In this document: positions 40,976 to 50,015 of the stretch, piece after piece
Layout of the letters: the number at the start of each line of letters is the position of its first letter
How positions within the stretch are numbered: position 1 is the first letter of the stretch
NCBI GenBank assembly: GCA_900316285.1
Contig: ONCG01000023.1
Coordinates: 29,856 to 93,855, forward strand
Direction: 5' to 3'
Origin: an uncultured Prevotellaceae bacterium
Lineage (GTDB): Bacteria > Bacteroidota > Bacteroidia > Bacteroidales > Bacteroidaceae
DNA length: 64,000 nt
The notes under the pieces: model-generated
What the model was told of the DNA's origin: nothing
The model's input: only the letters and a program-made list of their open reading frames with translations
Databases searched by the model: none
Translations under genes and position numbers: made by a program

Positions 40976-41875
40976 CAATTGAAATCGGAAAAACATTTCC
41001 AAAGATATTTATAAAAAGTACTTGTTGCCCCCTTGGCCATCTCCAATATAATTCCCTGGCCAAAGCGGCAAACCCAACCTCCCTACCTCCCGTTTTACTC
41101 GAAAACGCCTTGCCACAAAGGGTTTCGGAGCGGGAGGTGTTGCGCCGACACCTCCCGTCAACCTCCCGTATGCCCCACCCCAGCCCTCCCCAAAAGGGGA
41201 GGGGGCAGCAACAAAAGACGTCACTGTAGTGTACTGATTTTGGTTGACAGTTTTGTTTGTTAATACTAACTTGGTTTACACTTTATTGTTTTTATTCCTA
41301 TACAGGTTGTCAGTCTTTTGTCTTTATTCCTGTTTCAGTTTATATTTTAATCTTTATTCCTAAGATAGTTGTCACTCCAAAATCTTTGTCCTAAGACGGT
41401 TGACAGTTAAACGGAGTCGGGGGAGGCCCATTTACGGGATGTCACACGGGAGGTCTGACGGGAGGTCTGACGGGAGGTCTGACGGGAGGTTGACATTTGT
41501 CTAAACCATTGACATACAATATTTTACGAGGTATCACGGGAGGTGTTTTACAAAAAATCTGTCAACCCATAGCAGGGTTAAGAGGGGAGAGAACCAAGGA
41601 AGGACGATGAAGAAAACGGACGGGACAGAAGAACTTTTTTGAAGACAGACGGGACAGAAGAACAGAATGAAAAAGGAATCAAGTAAGGACGCAGGCGCGC
41701 CTGCGCCAGATTTGTCAACGATATCGCAGATGGCACAATACCCTCCGCAGTAAGACCCCAAAGGGGTTGCACTATGCTTCGCTCGGTGACGTAGGAGACA
41801 CTAGCGTCTTGTGGCATCTGCAATATCTTTCCCACATTTTTTATCTCCCAATCCTTATTATTCAAAATAAAGCAG
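40976..41875. other. Gene-free region rich in short repeats
   Basis: No gene is recognised here. CCTCCCGT/ACGGGAGGT motifs occur at 41088, 41134, 41146 and 41157. A family C hairpin (GCCCTCCCCAAAAGGGGAGG) lies at 41184-41204. Four diverged units of about 30 bases around TCTTTATTCCT lie at 41285-41410. ACGGGAGGTCTGAC is repeated at 14-base steps at about 41447-41505. Two GACGGGACAGAAGAAC copies lie at 41617-41665. The palindrome GGCGCAGGCGCGCCTGCGCC-like core is near 41691. Confidence 0.6.
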
Positions 41876-41883
41876 TATCTTTG
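41876..41883 (+). promoter_or_regulatory. Isolated -7 box without a gene
   Basis: TATCTTTG with no clear TTTG upstream and no credible open frame before the TonB receptor gene; possibly a distal promoter. Confidence 0.3.
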
Positions 41884-41998
41884 CATCGTGAATTGCATAA
41901 GAGACCTGAGATGATGCAGAAGGAGGTGTTTGGAGTTTTTTAACATTTATCCATGCAAGGTTTTAGTGCATGCCACATTATTTCTATAATAGAAGTAC

Positions 41999-42006
41999 TA
42001 TCTTTG
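41999..42006 (+). promoter_or_regulatory. -7 box of the TonB / DUF4249 operon
   Basis: TATCTTTG lies 8 bases before the chosen ATG at 42015. The -33 element is not clear. The position argues against the longer start at 41970. Confidence 0.55.
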
Positions 42007-42014
42007 CGAACAAT

Positions 42015-45000
42015 ATGTATAGAAGCAGATATAAAGACTTGAAAAAACACTGGTTGATATTTGCCTTTTTGCTGGTAGTGGCTCAGAAGGTCGGGGCTCA
42101 GGAGTATTTTTCCTCGGCTTCTGATTTTGCGCGCCTGTATGTGGGGGCGGTGGAAACACCTTATCAGCTGTCGTTGTGGCGCGACATACCTTATTATAAA
42201 GGCAATGCGAATCTGTATAAAGGTCGTGTGAGCTATCATGGTGTGGTTTATGACGATGTGCAGTTGCGTTTCGACCAATTCAAGCAATGTGTTGCTGTTC
42301 TTCCGCCTGGTGGGAGAGTGATGTGCCTGCCTGAGAAGGAGTTCGTAGACTGGTTTGAGATGGATGGCTACCGGTATGTGCACGACCCTGAAGACAGCAC
42401 GCGATATGCGACTCTGCTTTGCGACGGGAGTGGAAACGGCGTTCGTCTCTATCATAGCGTTTGGAAGGAATATGGTGGCGACAAGCCTGTTGAAGGAAAG
42501 AAATATCTGATGACTCTTTACACGAGAGAGCATTTCGTGCTTGTTACCCCAGACGGAGGAACACATTATGTAAAGCGTGCGTCGGATGTGGCAAAGCTTT
42601 TTCCTGAACAAAGCAAGCAGATCAGGCAGTTTGCGAGAAAGAACCGCCTGTCCTTCTCAAAGCGGGAGCGTGAGAAGAGTTTGGTGAGGGTGGTAGAGGG
42701 GATTGCTCCCCTTGGTGGGGCCGTAGCCACACCGGTGGCTGCTCTGAAAGCCCCAGTCGCCCCAGGGGAGGGTGGCCTGAATACTTTTTCTGCTGATAAA
42801 GCTACATCTAAGGCTGGCATCGCTACCTCTGAGGCTAATCAAGCCCCCCTCCCCTCGGGAGGGGATGGTGGTGGGTATCAGGATGGGTACCTCCTCGGCA
42901 TCCCCGTTCTCGATAGCGATTCGATTGCGATGGCGGAAGCTGCGTCGAGGACGAAGGTGTATGTGGTGCCGGGTGCTAAGAAGGCAAAGGCAAGTGTTGC
43001 CGACGACCATGAGCTGGCCGAGATTGTGGTTGTTGGCGGTCGCCAGTCGGCAGTGAAGAGTACAACCATGGGTTCGGAGAAGTTCAAACCCCAGTTGCTG
43101 AAGAACATCCCGTCGGCGTTTGGCGAGTCGGACATCATGAAGATTGTGCTCACGCTGCCTGGAGTGACCACCGTTGGCGAGGCTTCCAGCGGATATAATG
43201 TGCGAGGAGGCGCTACTGACCAGAACCTCATCCTCTTCAATGGAGGCACGGTGTATAACCCATCGCATCTGTTCGGCTTGTTCACGGCATTCAATTCGGA
43301 TGCGGTGGAGGATGTGGAGCTGTTCAAGGCAAGCATTCCCGTGGAATATGGCGGCAGAATTAGCAGTGTGTTGAAGGTGACCTCCAAGGAGGCAAACATG
43401 CAGAAGCTTACTGGTTCGGCGAGTATTGGTGCGCTGACGAGTAAGGCGAATGTGGAGATTCCCATCGTGAAAGACCATGTGTCGTTGTTGTTGAATGGAC
43501 GTACGACCTACAGCGACTGGATTCTCAAGCATCTGCCTGAGAAGAGCGGCTACAAAGACGGTAATGCAAACTTCGCCGACCTTGGCGGTGTGCTGACGTG
43601 GAGGCTCAACACGATGCATCGCCTCAAGTTGTATGGCTATTGGAGCAACGACCGGTTCTCGTTCAGCACGAAGGACAGATATGGCTATCAGAATCGAAAC
43701 TTCTCTGCCGAATGGCGCTCCATCCTGAATGAAAAGATGACGGCAACAGTTACTGCCGGTCTTGACCACTACGACTACTTCAACGAGGACAGAAACGTGC
43801 CAACGATGGCTGCCCGACTGAGTTTCGGCATCGACCAGCTATGGGGAAAGCTGCACATTCGTCAGCGGTTGTCGGAGAAGCAAACGCTCAACTATGGACT
43901 CTCCCTGCAACACTACAACGTGCAGGCAGGCAGGTATGAGCCTGTGGGTGAGGAGTCGTTCATCAAGACAGAAGAGCTGCAGCGGGAAAAGGCGTTGGAG
44001 AGCGCAGCCTACATTGACTACGAGCGTTCGCTCACGGAAAAGCTATCGGTGACTGCCGGTTTGCGTTATTCCATATTCAACGCGCTGGGGCCGCGTGACG
44101 TAAACCATTATGTAGAAGGCGACCTCCCTGCAGAGAGCACCTTGCTGGAAACACGTCGCGAGACAGGCATCATCAAGACCTATCAGGCTCCCGAGCTGCG
44201 ATTGTCGGCCCGCTATGCCCTGCAAGAGAACCTTTCGCTGAAGGTAGGTTTCAACACGATGCACCAGTATATTCATAAGGTGTCGAATACTTCTATCATG
44301 TCGCCTACCGACATCTGGAAACTTTCCGACCTGAACATCAAGCCCCAGAACGGCTGGCAGCTGGCGGCAGGCGTCTATCACGAGACTGCCGGCAAACGAT
44401 ATGAGTTCTCGGCAGAGGTGTACTACAAGCACATCAACGACTATCTGAACTATCGCAGCTCGGCAGTTTTGCTGATGAACCCCCATTTGGAGACCGACGT
44501 CATCTCGACGAAGGGTCAGGCCTACGGCATTGAGCTCCAGGCGAAGAAGCCCATCGGAAAGTTGAATGGATGGGTGAGCTACACCTTTTCGCGCACGCTG
44601 CTCCGTCAGGATGACGCAAGGGTGGCCATGCCCCTGAACAACGGGGAGTGGTATCCGGCGGAATATGACCGCCCACATGACGTAAAGGCAGTGCTCAACT
44701 ACAAGATTACCGAGCGATACAGCTTCTCGAGCAACTTCAACTATGCCACAGGCCGTCCGACGACGCTTCCTGCCGGCACTTACTACGACTCATATCATCA
44801 GAGATACATGCCATACTATACCGACCGCAACACTTATCGCATTCCCGACTATATGCGCCTGGACCTTGCGTTCAACATAGAGCCGACGCATAAGCTGACG
44901 AGTTTCCTGCACACGTCGTTCTCCATAGGTGTTTATAATGCCCTTGCTCGCAAGAATGCCTATAACATCTATTATGTCTCGGAAGAGGAGGAAGTGAAGG

Positions 45001-45065
45001 GCTATAAGCTATCGGTATTTGGCACGGCCATTCCTTATGTTTCACTTAACATACGATTCAACTAA
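42015..45065 (+). CDS. TonB-dependent receptor with an extra N-terminal domain
   Basis: The 1016-residue receptor has a signal peptide (about residues 12-29, ending VGAQ). Residues 30-210 form an unidentified domain (SASDFARLYVGAVETPYQLS ... KYLMTLYTREHFVLVTPDGG THYVKRASD). A Pro/Ala/Gly-rich linker (about 235-300) follows, much of it encoded by family C repeats. Then come the signal AEIVVVGGRQS, the plug (LTLPGVTTVGEASSGYNVRG GATDQNLILFNGG) and the barrel ending VSLNIRFN. It begins a three-gene unit with a DUF4249 lipoprotein 3 bases downstream, the standard Bacteroidetes pairing, so it presumably takes up one ligand with that partner. The ligand is unknown. Confidence 0.9.
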   Translation: MYRSRYKDLKKHWLIFAFLLVVAQKVGAQEYFSSASDFARLYVGAVETPYQLSLWRDIPYYKGNANLYKGRVSYHGVVYDDVQLRFDQFKQCVAVLPPGGRVMCLPEKEFVDWFEMDGYRYVHDPEDSTRYATLLCDGSGNGVRLYHSVWKEYGGDKPVEGKKYLMTLYTREHFVLVTPDGGTHYVKRASDVAKLFPEQSKQIRQFARKNRLSFSKREREKSLVRVVEGIAPLGGAVATPVAALKAPVAPGEGGLNTFSADKATSKAGIATSEANQAPLPSGGDGGGYQDGYLLGIPVLDSDSIAMAEAASRTKVYVVPGAKKAKASVADDHELAEIVVVGGRQSAVKSTTMGSEKFKPQLLKNIPSAFGESDIMKIVLTLPGVTTVGEASSGYNVRGGATDQNLILFNGGTVYNPSHLFGLFTAFNSDAVEDVELFKASIPVEYGGRISSVLKVTSKEANMQKLTGSASIGALTSKANVEIPIVKDHVSLLLNGRTTYSDWILKHLPEKSGYKDGNANFADLGGVLTWRLNTMHRLKLYGYWSNDRFSFSTKDRYGYQNRNFSAEWRSILNEKMTATVTAGLDHYDYFNEDRNVPTMAARLSFGIDQLWGKLHIRQRLSEKQTLNYGLSLQHYNVQAGRYEPVGEESFIKTEELQREKALESAAYIDYERSLTEKLSVTAGLRYSIFNALGPRDVNHYVEGDLPAESTLLETRRETGIIKTYQAPELRLSARYALQENLSLKVGFNTMHQYIHKVSNTSIMSPTDIWKLSDLNIKPQNGWQLAAGVYHETAGKRYEFSAEVYYKHINDYLNYRSSAVLLMNPHLETDVISTKGQAYGIELQAKKPIGKLNGWVSYTFSRTLLRQDDARVAMPLNNGEWYPAEYDRPHDVKAVLNYKITERYSFSSNFNYATGRPTTLPAGTYYDSYHQRYMPYYTDRNTYRIPDYMRLDLAFNIEPTHKLTSFLHTSFSIGVYNALARKNAYNIYYVSEEEEVKGYKLSVFGTAIPYVSLNIRFN
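42700..42885. repeat. Family C repeats in the linker of the TonB receptor
   Basis: GCTCCCCTTGGTGGGGCCGT, GAAAGCCCCAGTCGCCCCAG GGGAGGG and CAAGCCCCCCTCCCCTCGGG AGGGGATGG form consecutive palindromes. They are read in frame as IAPLGGAVATPVA, LKAPVAPGEGG and NQAPLPSGGDGGG. Confidence 0.75.
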
Positions 45066-45068
45066 GAT

Positions 45069-46247
45069 ATGATGAAACGGAGAAAAACGATATATGCAGT
45101 GCTATGCCTTCTGGTTGGCGTATGCATGCTTTCGGGCTGTATAGAGGAGTATGAAGCCGACATCTCAACCGACGATACGGGCTTGCTCGTTGTGGAGGGT
45201 TCGATATGTGCTAACCAACGGAACGTATTCATCCTCTCGCGCACGCAGGGCATCAATGATTTCTATACTCCGCCGATGGTGAGGGGCGCAAAAGTCTCTG
45301 TGCGCGGAAGCAACGGCTCTATCTTCATGACGGAGGAAACAGATGGGATATATTCCTGCCAGATTGGTGCCCTGTCGGCCGATGTGGAATACTATCTGCA
45401 CATTGAGATGGATGGCGACGTCTATGAGTCGGAGCCTCAGAAACCTCTTCCCACCGAGCCGATAGCCGATGTGAGAGGGGTGCAGAACACTCCGTTAAGC
45501 GACATCGACGTGCTTGTCACTCCTGCTGCCCCGTTTGAGGCAGGACGGGAGAACTACTATTCGTGGACATACGACGAGACGTGGGAAGTGCATTCTGACT
45601 ACACGACCTTCTTGTTCTTCGACGTTGAAAAGATGGAGCCTGTCGGCGTGGATGAACTGTTCCCATCGCGTGGATGGAAGGATGCTACGGGCCCGGCCAT
45701 CATGGTTGGCGCCAGCTCAAATTACGAAGGGCAGCACATCCGGCAAATCAAGATGTACGACATCGGCAATGCTAGCGAGCGCATGTATTATAAGTATAGC
45801 GGACTGGTGCATCAGCGTGCCATCTCGAAGGCAGAGTATGAGTATGAACTTGCACGTCGCCAGGCAGGTTCGGAGATGGGTGGCTTGTTCACGCCGCAGC
45901 CGTCGGCCCTGCCTACGAATATCCGCTGTCTCACGTCAGGCAAGCGTGTGATTGGCTTTGTGGGCTGCTCGCTGAACACGAGCGATTACAGGTTCTTCCT
46001 CCATGCTGCCGACTTCTCCATCTATCGTCCTCAGCGAAAAGACGCCCGCAGGTGGTTCGACGACACCAGTATGGCCGATTGCTTGCAACTGGTGAACGAA
46101 GGCTTGTTCCTGTGCGAATGGAATGATGACAGAATGATGCCTGGCGGTAAGTTGCAAACGGCATGGGCCTATCAGTATCAGCTCGATGTGAGATACAAAG
46201 GTGCATATATCGAAGAACCTGATTTTTGGTCGTTGGATGGAAAATGA
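45069..46247 (+). CDS. DUF4249 surface lipoprotein
   Basis: The 392-residue lipoprotein has lipobox MLSGC after a hydrophobic lead (residues 8-22) and acidic residues just after the Cys (IEEYEAD), a pattern of surface-exposed Bacteroidetes lipoproteins. The DUF4249 body begins TGLLVVEGSICANQRNVFIL SRTQGIND and includes VRGAKVSVRGSNG and YYLHIEMDGDVYESEPQKPL PTEPI. DUF4249 proteins act as partners of TonB receptors. Gap of 3 bases to the receptor and 7 bases to the next gene: clearly one operon. Confidence 0.9.
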   Translation: MMKRRKTIYAVLCLLVGVCMLSGCIEEYEADISTDDTGLLVVEGSICANQRNVFILSRTQGINDFYTPPMVRGAKVSVRGSNGSIFMTEETDGIYSCQIGALSADVEYYLHIEMDGDVYESEPQKPLPTEPIADVRGVQNTPLSDIDVLVTPAAPFEAGRENYYSWTYDETWEVHSDYTTFLFFDVEKMEPVGVDELFPSRGWKDATGPAIMVGASSNYEGQHIRQIKMYDIGNASERMYYKYSGLVHQRAISKAEYEYELARRQAGSEMGGLFTPQPSALPTNIRCLTSGKRVIGFVGCSLNTSDYRFFLHAADFSIYRPQRKDARRWFDDTSMADCLQLVNEGLFLCEWNDDRMMPGGKLQTAWAYQYQLDVRYKGAYIEEPDFWSLDGK

Positions 46248-46254
46248 AAGTTTT

Positions 46255-47532
46255 ATGATGAAGAGAAAAATACTATCACTCGCAGCTGCGACGGTGTTTG
46301 CTCTGAGCAGCTTTGCCACGAACGTTGAGACCGACCGCACATGGTATCTTGCCGGTGAGGCGATGAAGATTAGCGTAAGGGCCGACAACGCGTTGATTGC
46401 ATACGCTGAACTGAGCGATGCAAATGGCTTGGCGGCCGGCGTTGTGGTTGGTCTGAAAGGTGGCGAGGGAGAGGCCGTCGTCGAACTTCCGTCACACCTG
46501 CATAGCGGATACTATGTGTTGTCGGTCTACACGCGTGACGACTCCCAGGCTACGCAACGCCTTGTGGCTGTGGTGAATGCTCTCCACAAGAGTAAGAACG
46601 ACGACATTCAGTGGGTGCCGAGCGACAGCTGCTGGGTAGCGACGGCCGGAACTGCCGATTGGGGAAACGCTCAGGCGGAGTTCAGGGCTACGAAACCTGC
46701 CGATGTGCGCGAAGCGGAAGGCCACATCATCAAGGCACGAGTGAGGAATCACAAAAACGGCTATGCGTTCAAGGCCAGCGAGATTTGCCCTTCACTCAGC
46801 ATCGTGGGGAAGCAGATTCATTATTTTGAGGGAAAGATGGTTGATGACTCCACAGCCGTCTTCTACACCTATGGCATTCATGGCAAGCAGCCGTTGGTGC
46901 TCTCGGCCTTGTCGTCGACCGACGAGAGTCTGCCCATCGAGATGATGAGTCCGTTCGTCAGCTTGCTCCCGACGGACCTTCCGCATCTCGTCTTCCATTA
47001 CAAGCGCAGCGAGGTGGAAGCCCGCTCGATAGCTATGCAGCGGCACCAGAGGCAACTGGTGCCCGCCAAGAGCCCATCGCAATCGGGCACTTATGCTGAT
47101 GATGCAGCAGAGGAAGTTGTGCCATTAGATTATGACGATACCGTGCTTGGCACACAACCTTATCTGACCTATAATCTTGATGAGTACCGTCAGTTCCTCA
47201 CGGTCAGGGAGGTGCTGATTGAATATGTGAAATGCGTCACGAACAAGAAAACGAATGGTGTACCTCACCTGTTTGTCTACAGCAAGCAGTTTTCCGACGA
47301 TAGTTCGTGGCCGACGCTGGTGCTCATCGATGGGATGCCGGTCTACGACATTGAGCGACTCCTGAGCTACGATGCACGCCGCATTCATTATATCAACATC
47401 TACGGTGGCCAGTACACCTTTGGCAATGGCGTTTATAATGGCATCTTGTCGTTTGTTACACGCTCCGGCCGACTCACAAACTATCCTACCGAGCCCAACG
47501 CGCAGTATCTGGTTTATGAGTTCCCAGAGTGA
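46255..47532 (+). CDS. Third gene of the TonB/DUF4249 operon, exported, function unknown
   Basis: The 425-residue protein has a signal peptide (KRKILSLAAATVFALSSFA). The N-terminal region (TDRTWYLAGEAMKISVRADN ALIAYAELSD ... SGYYVLSVYTRDDSQATQRL) resembles the macroglobulin-type MG2 domain. Near the C-terminus, TVREVLIEYVKCVTNKKTNG and the final YINIYGGQYTFGNGVYNGIL SFVTRSG resemble the plug edge of TonB receptors, where such repeats carry a variable loop. It probably works at the outer membrane with the receptor and the DUF4249 protein. ATG at 46255 or 46258 cannot be separated. Confidence 0.8.
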   Translation: MMKRKILSLAAATVFALSSFATNVETDRTWYLAGEAMKISVRADNALIAYAELSDANGLAAGVVVGLKGGEGEAVVELPSHLHSGYYVLSVYTRDDSQATQRLVAVVNALHKSKNDDIQWVPSDSCWVATAGTADWGNAQAEFRATKPADVREAEGHIIKARVRNHKNGYAFKASEICPSLSIVGKQIHYFEGKMVDDSTAVFYTYGIHGKQPLVLSALSSTDESLPIEMMSPFVSLLPTDLPHLVFHYKRSEVEARSIAMQRHQRQLVPAKSPSQSGTYADDAAEEVVPLDYDDTVLGTQPYLTYNLDEYRQFLTVREVLIEYVKCVTNKKTNGVPHLFVYSKQFSDDSSWPTLVLIDGMPVYDIERLLSYDARRIHYINIYGGQYTFGNGVYNGILSFVTRSGRLTNYPTEPNAQYLVYEFPE

Positions 47533-47542
47533 GATCGTAGGC

Positions 47543-49795
47543 TCAAGGGATAATCACCTTTTTGGCCTGCTGGTTGCCGGCGGCATCGGTGGTTTGCAGG
47601 ATATAGATGCCTTTCTTCACAGACTCTTGATGGGAAGAGAGCTTGCGGCCGCTGAGGTCGTACACGGCGCGAACCTGCTCTCCGCCATTGCAGGAGTTGT
47701 CGAGGGCAGGAATGATGCCTTCAACATCAGGGTCGACGAGCTGCCGTTCAGCGGAGGAAAAAGTGAACACCATATCGGCACGGTCGAAGGTGCCGCTACC
47801 CCATATCCAGTCGTTTTCGAAATGGCGGGCACGAATCTGATAATTGTTGTTCGACGGGCAGTTGATGCGATACATCGACACGGGCGTTGAGAGGCCGCTC
47901 TGCGAGGGCGACTGGTCGCCGGTGTAGTTGATGGTGTAGACGGAGGCTTCTTTGGTGGTTCCGATGCGGTCGGAGCCTGCTCCTGTGGTGCCGTTCGTTG
48001 ATGTGAAGTAGAGGCCTGTGCCGTAGTTGCGGATGTAGAAACCGCCCTCGGCAGGCTGTATCTCCCAAAGCAAGGAGAGGTCGTTCCAAGTGTATTGCTC
48101 GGTGGTGCCGAGGCTGCCGTTCGTGTTGCAGCAGAGATATTTCGGTGTGCCGTTCAGGTTGGTGCTGGAGTTATAGGGCACGGTGGCATAGTTGATGATG
48201 CGATACAGCTGGCCCTCGACGGGCGTGAATGTCTCCGTACCTGCTGGCGTGCCGCCTCCAGGCCGCATGAACTCGTCGTTGACGGCAACTACTGTGGAGT
48301 AGTCGGATTCACCATCGGGGGTTACGGTCTTCAGGCGGAAGAAGTAGAGTTGTCCGGCGGTGAGGTCGCGGACAAGGGTGTTGGTGGCTTTGCCGGCGAG
48401 GCGCTGTATCTCGGTGAACTGCTCACCATCTTCGCTCTGCTCGACAACGATGGCTGTAGCGTCCTTCTGCGCGTTGGTCCACGTGAGACGAGCGGTGGTG
48501 GCATTCGTCAAGGTAGCTGTGGGAGCCTGCGGCGCGAAGATGTAGTAGCTCTTCGTGGCGAGGCTGTTGATGTAGTGTTCTATGTTGGTGTAGCCTTCGC
48601 CGAGGGTGTAGGCGGCTGCATCGTTAACGGAGGGGTCGAGGCCGTTCTGTTTTTCCCAGTCGTCGGGCATGCCGTCGCGATCGGTGTCGGCAGGAGGTGT
48701 GCCACCTGCTAGAGTGCCGATGCCGCCCACGTCGTTCTCGTTGGCGATGAACGCGCCACGCTTACCAAGCGATGTAAGATGGTCGATGATGCGGAGGTCG
48801 TGGCTGTCGCGAACACGCGAGGCACCACACTGGTCGGCAATGGTCTGATAGGCCTCGGCCGCCGTTTCGAGGTTCACGGAAGCAGAGCTTTGGAAATAAG
48901 GCTTCTGCATGGCTGTGGCGCTGTTGTAATCGGTGATGAGGGTGCCGTTAAGACTTCCATCGGTGTTGCCATCATAATAGTTGCCTTTGCTGTAGAGGTG
49001 GTCGGTGGACGTCCAGTCGTCGAAATACTTATACGACCCGTTGGGACCAGCAATGAAGTAGTTGTTCATCACGTCCTGATAGTTATCGGCTGCCGAGTGA
49101 CCGCCGATGATGCCCATCGAATAGTTGTAGACCACATTATTATAATACTGAATGTAGCACTTCATCTTCGGATTGCGGCTTTTGTTGTCGGCCCACAGAC
49201 AATGGTGGACGGTCCAGTTGCGGGTGCCGTCGGTGATGGCGCCGAAGCGCTGAGGCTCTATGCCTTCGGAGATGATGCAATGTTGCCATGTGATGTTGTT
49301 GGCATTGGCGATGTGGACGTTGTCCCACGGTCCCCATGAGATGCTGCAATGGTCGAGGATGACGTTATCACAGTTGTCGAGGGTGAGCGTACACTTCTTC
49401 TGGTCGACGCTCTTTCCACCTCGCATGCGAATGTAGCGGATGATGACGTTCTTGCTGTTCGAGGCGATGACGCGGCCGCCATAGATGGTGATGCCCTGAC
49501 CGGGAGCGGTCTGTCCGGCAATGGTGATATTGCTCTTGATGGTGATGCTGGCATTGGTGATGTCGATGACGCCGCCGACGTCGAAGACGACGATACGGTT
49601 GGGCTGGCTGACGGCATCGGCCAGCGATCCTGCGCCCGACGCATTAAGATTGGTGACATGCACGACTTTTCCTCCACGTCCGCCGGTGGCATTGGCTGCA
49701 AAGCCCTCTGCACCCGGGAAGGCCGGTTGCTGTGCGCTCAATGTTTGTATCGTCAGGAGCAGAAGCGTCGTAAGGGCGAGAATTGTTTTCTTCAT
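47543..49795 (-). CDS. Secreted pectate-lyase-like protein with fibronectin domain and probable T9SS tail
   Basis: The 750-residue protein has a signal peptide (MKKTILALTTLLLLTIQTLS AQQ). Residues 25-340 are a polysaccharide lyase family 1-type beta-helix: FPGAEGFAANATGGRGGKVV HVTNL, IVVFDVGGVIDI, CDNVILDHCSISWGPWDN. A Ca-binding-like DTDRDGMPDDWEKQNGLDP follows near 370. Next are a fibronectin type III domain (about 430-510), a ricin-like or hypothetical module, and a C-terminal type A sorting-like end (VYDLSGRKLSSHQES ... KKVIIP). It probably degrades pectin outside the cell or on its surface. It is monocistronic and faces the operon at 42-47.5 kb tail to tail. Confidence 0.88.
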   Translation of the reverse strand: MKKTILALTTLLLLTIQTLSAQQPAFPGAEGFAANATGGRGGKVVHVTNLNASGAGSLADAVSQPNRIVVFDVGGVIDITNASITIKSNITIAGQTAPGQGITIYGGRVIASNSKNVIIRYIRMRGGKSVDQKKCTLTLDNCDNVILDHCSISWGPWDNVHIANANNITWQHCIISEGIEPQRFGAITDGTRNWTVHHCLWADNKSRNPKMKCYIQYYNNVVYNYSMGIIGGHSAADNYQDVMNNYFIAGPNGSYKYFDDWTSTDHLYSKGNYYDGNTDGSLNGTLITDYNSATAMQKPYFQSSASVNLETAAEAYQTIADQCGASRVRDSHDLRIIDHLTSLGKRGAFIANENDVGGIGTLAGGTPPADTDRDGMPDDWEKQNGLDPSVNDAAAYTLGEGYTNIEHYINSLATKSYYIFAPQAPTATLTNATTARLTWTNAQKDATAIVVEQSEDGEQFTEIQRLAGKATNTLVRDLTAGQLYFFRLKTVTPDGESDYSTVVAVNDEFMRPGGGTPAGTETFTPVEGQLYRIINYATVPYNSSTNLNGTPKYLCCNTNGSLGTTEQYTWNDLSLLWEIQPAEGGFYIRNYGTGLYFTSTNGTTGAGSDRIGTTKEASVYTINYTGDQSPSQSGLSTPVSMYRINCPSNNNYQIRARHFENDWIWGSGTFDRADMVFTFSSAERQLVDPDVEGIIPALDNSCNGGEQVRAVYDLSGRKLSSHQESVKKGIYILQTTDAAGNQQAKKVIIP

Positions 49796-49831
49796 AACCT
49801 CTATGATAGATGAATGGTTGGATAATGGCTA

Positions 49832-49839
49832 CAAAGTTA
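49832..49839 (-). promoter_or_regulatory. Possible -7 box of the pectate lyase gene
   Basis: TAACTTTG on the minus strand, 36 bases before the ATG; the -33 box is not evident. Confidence 0.45.
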
Positions 49840-49986
49840 CACATTTTTTCCCTATTATGTTCCGTTATGTTGTGTTTTTTGAGTTGGTTGGTAAAAGTGG
49901 TGGGAGGAATCGCTCTGCTGATGGCCAAAATGGTAGATGACGGGTGGTTTTGCGAGGAATTTCTTGGCGATGTGATGCAAATTCAT

Positions 49987-49994
49987 TATCTTTG
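49987..49994 (+). promoter_or_regulatory. -7 box of the dockerin/EEP gene
   Basis: TATCTTTG lies 21 bases before the ATG; a weak CTTG occurs 20 bases further upstream. Confidence 0.55.
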
Positions 49995-50015
49995 CAGCAA
50001 TCTTTGCCAACGACC

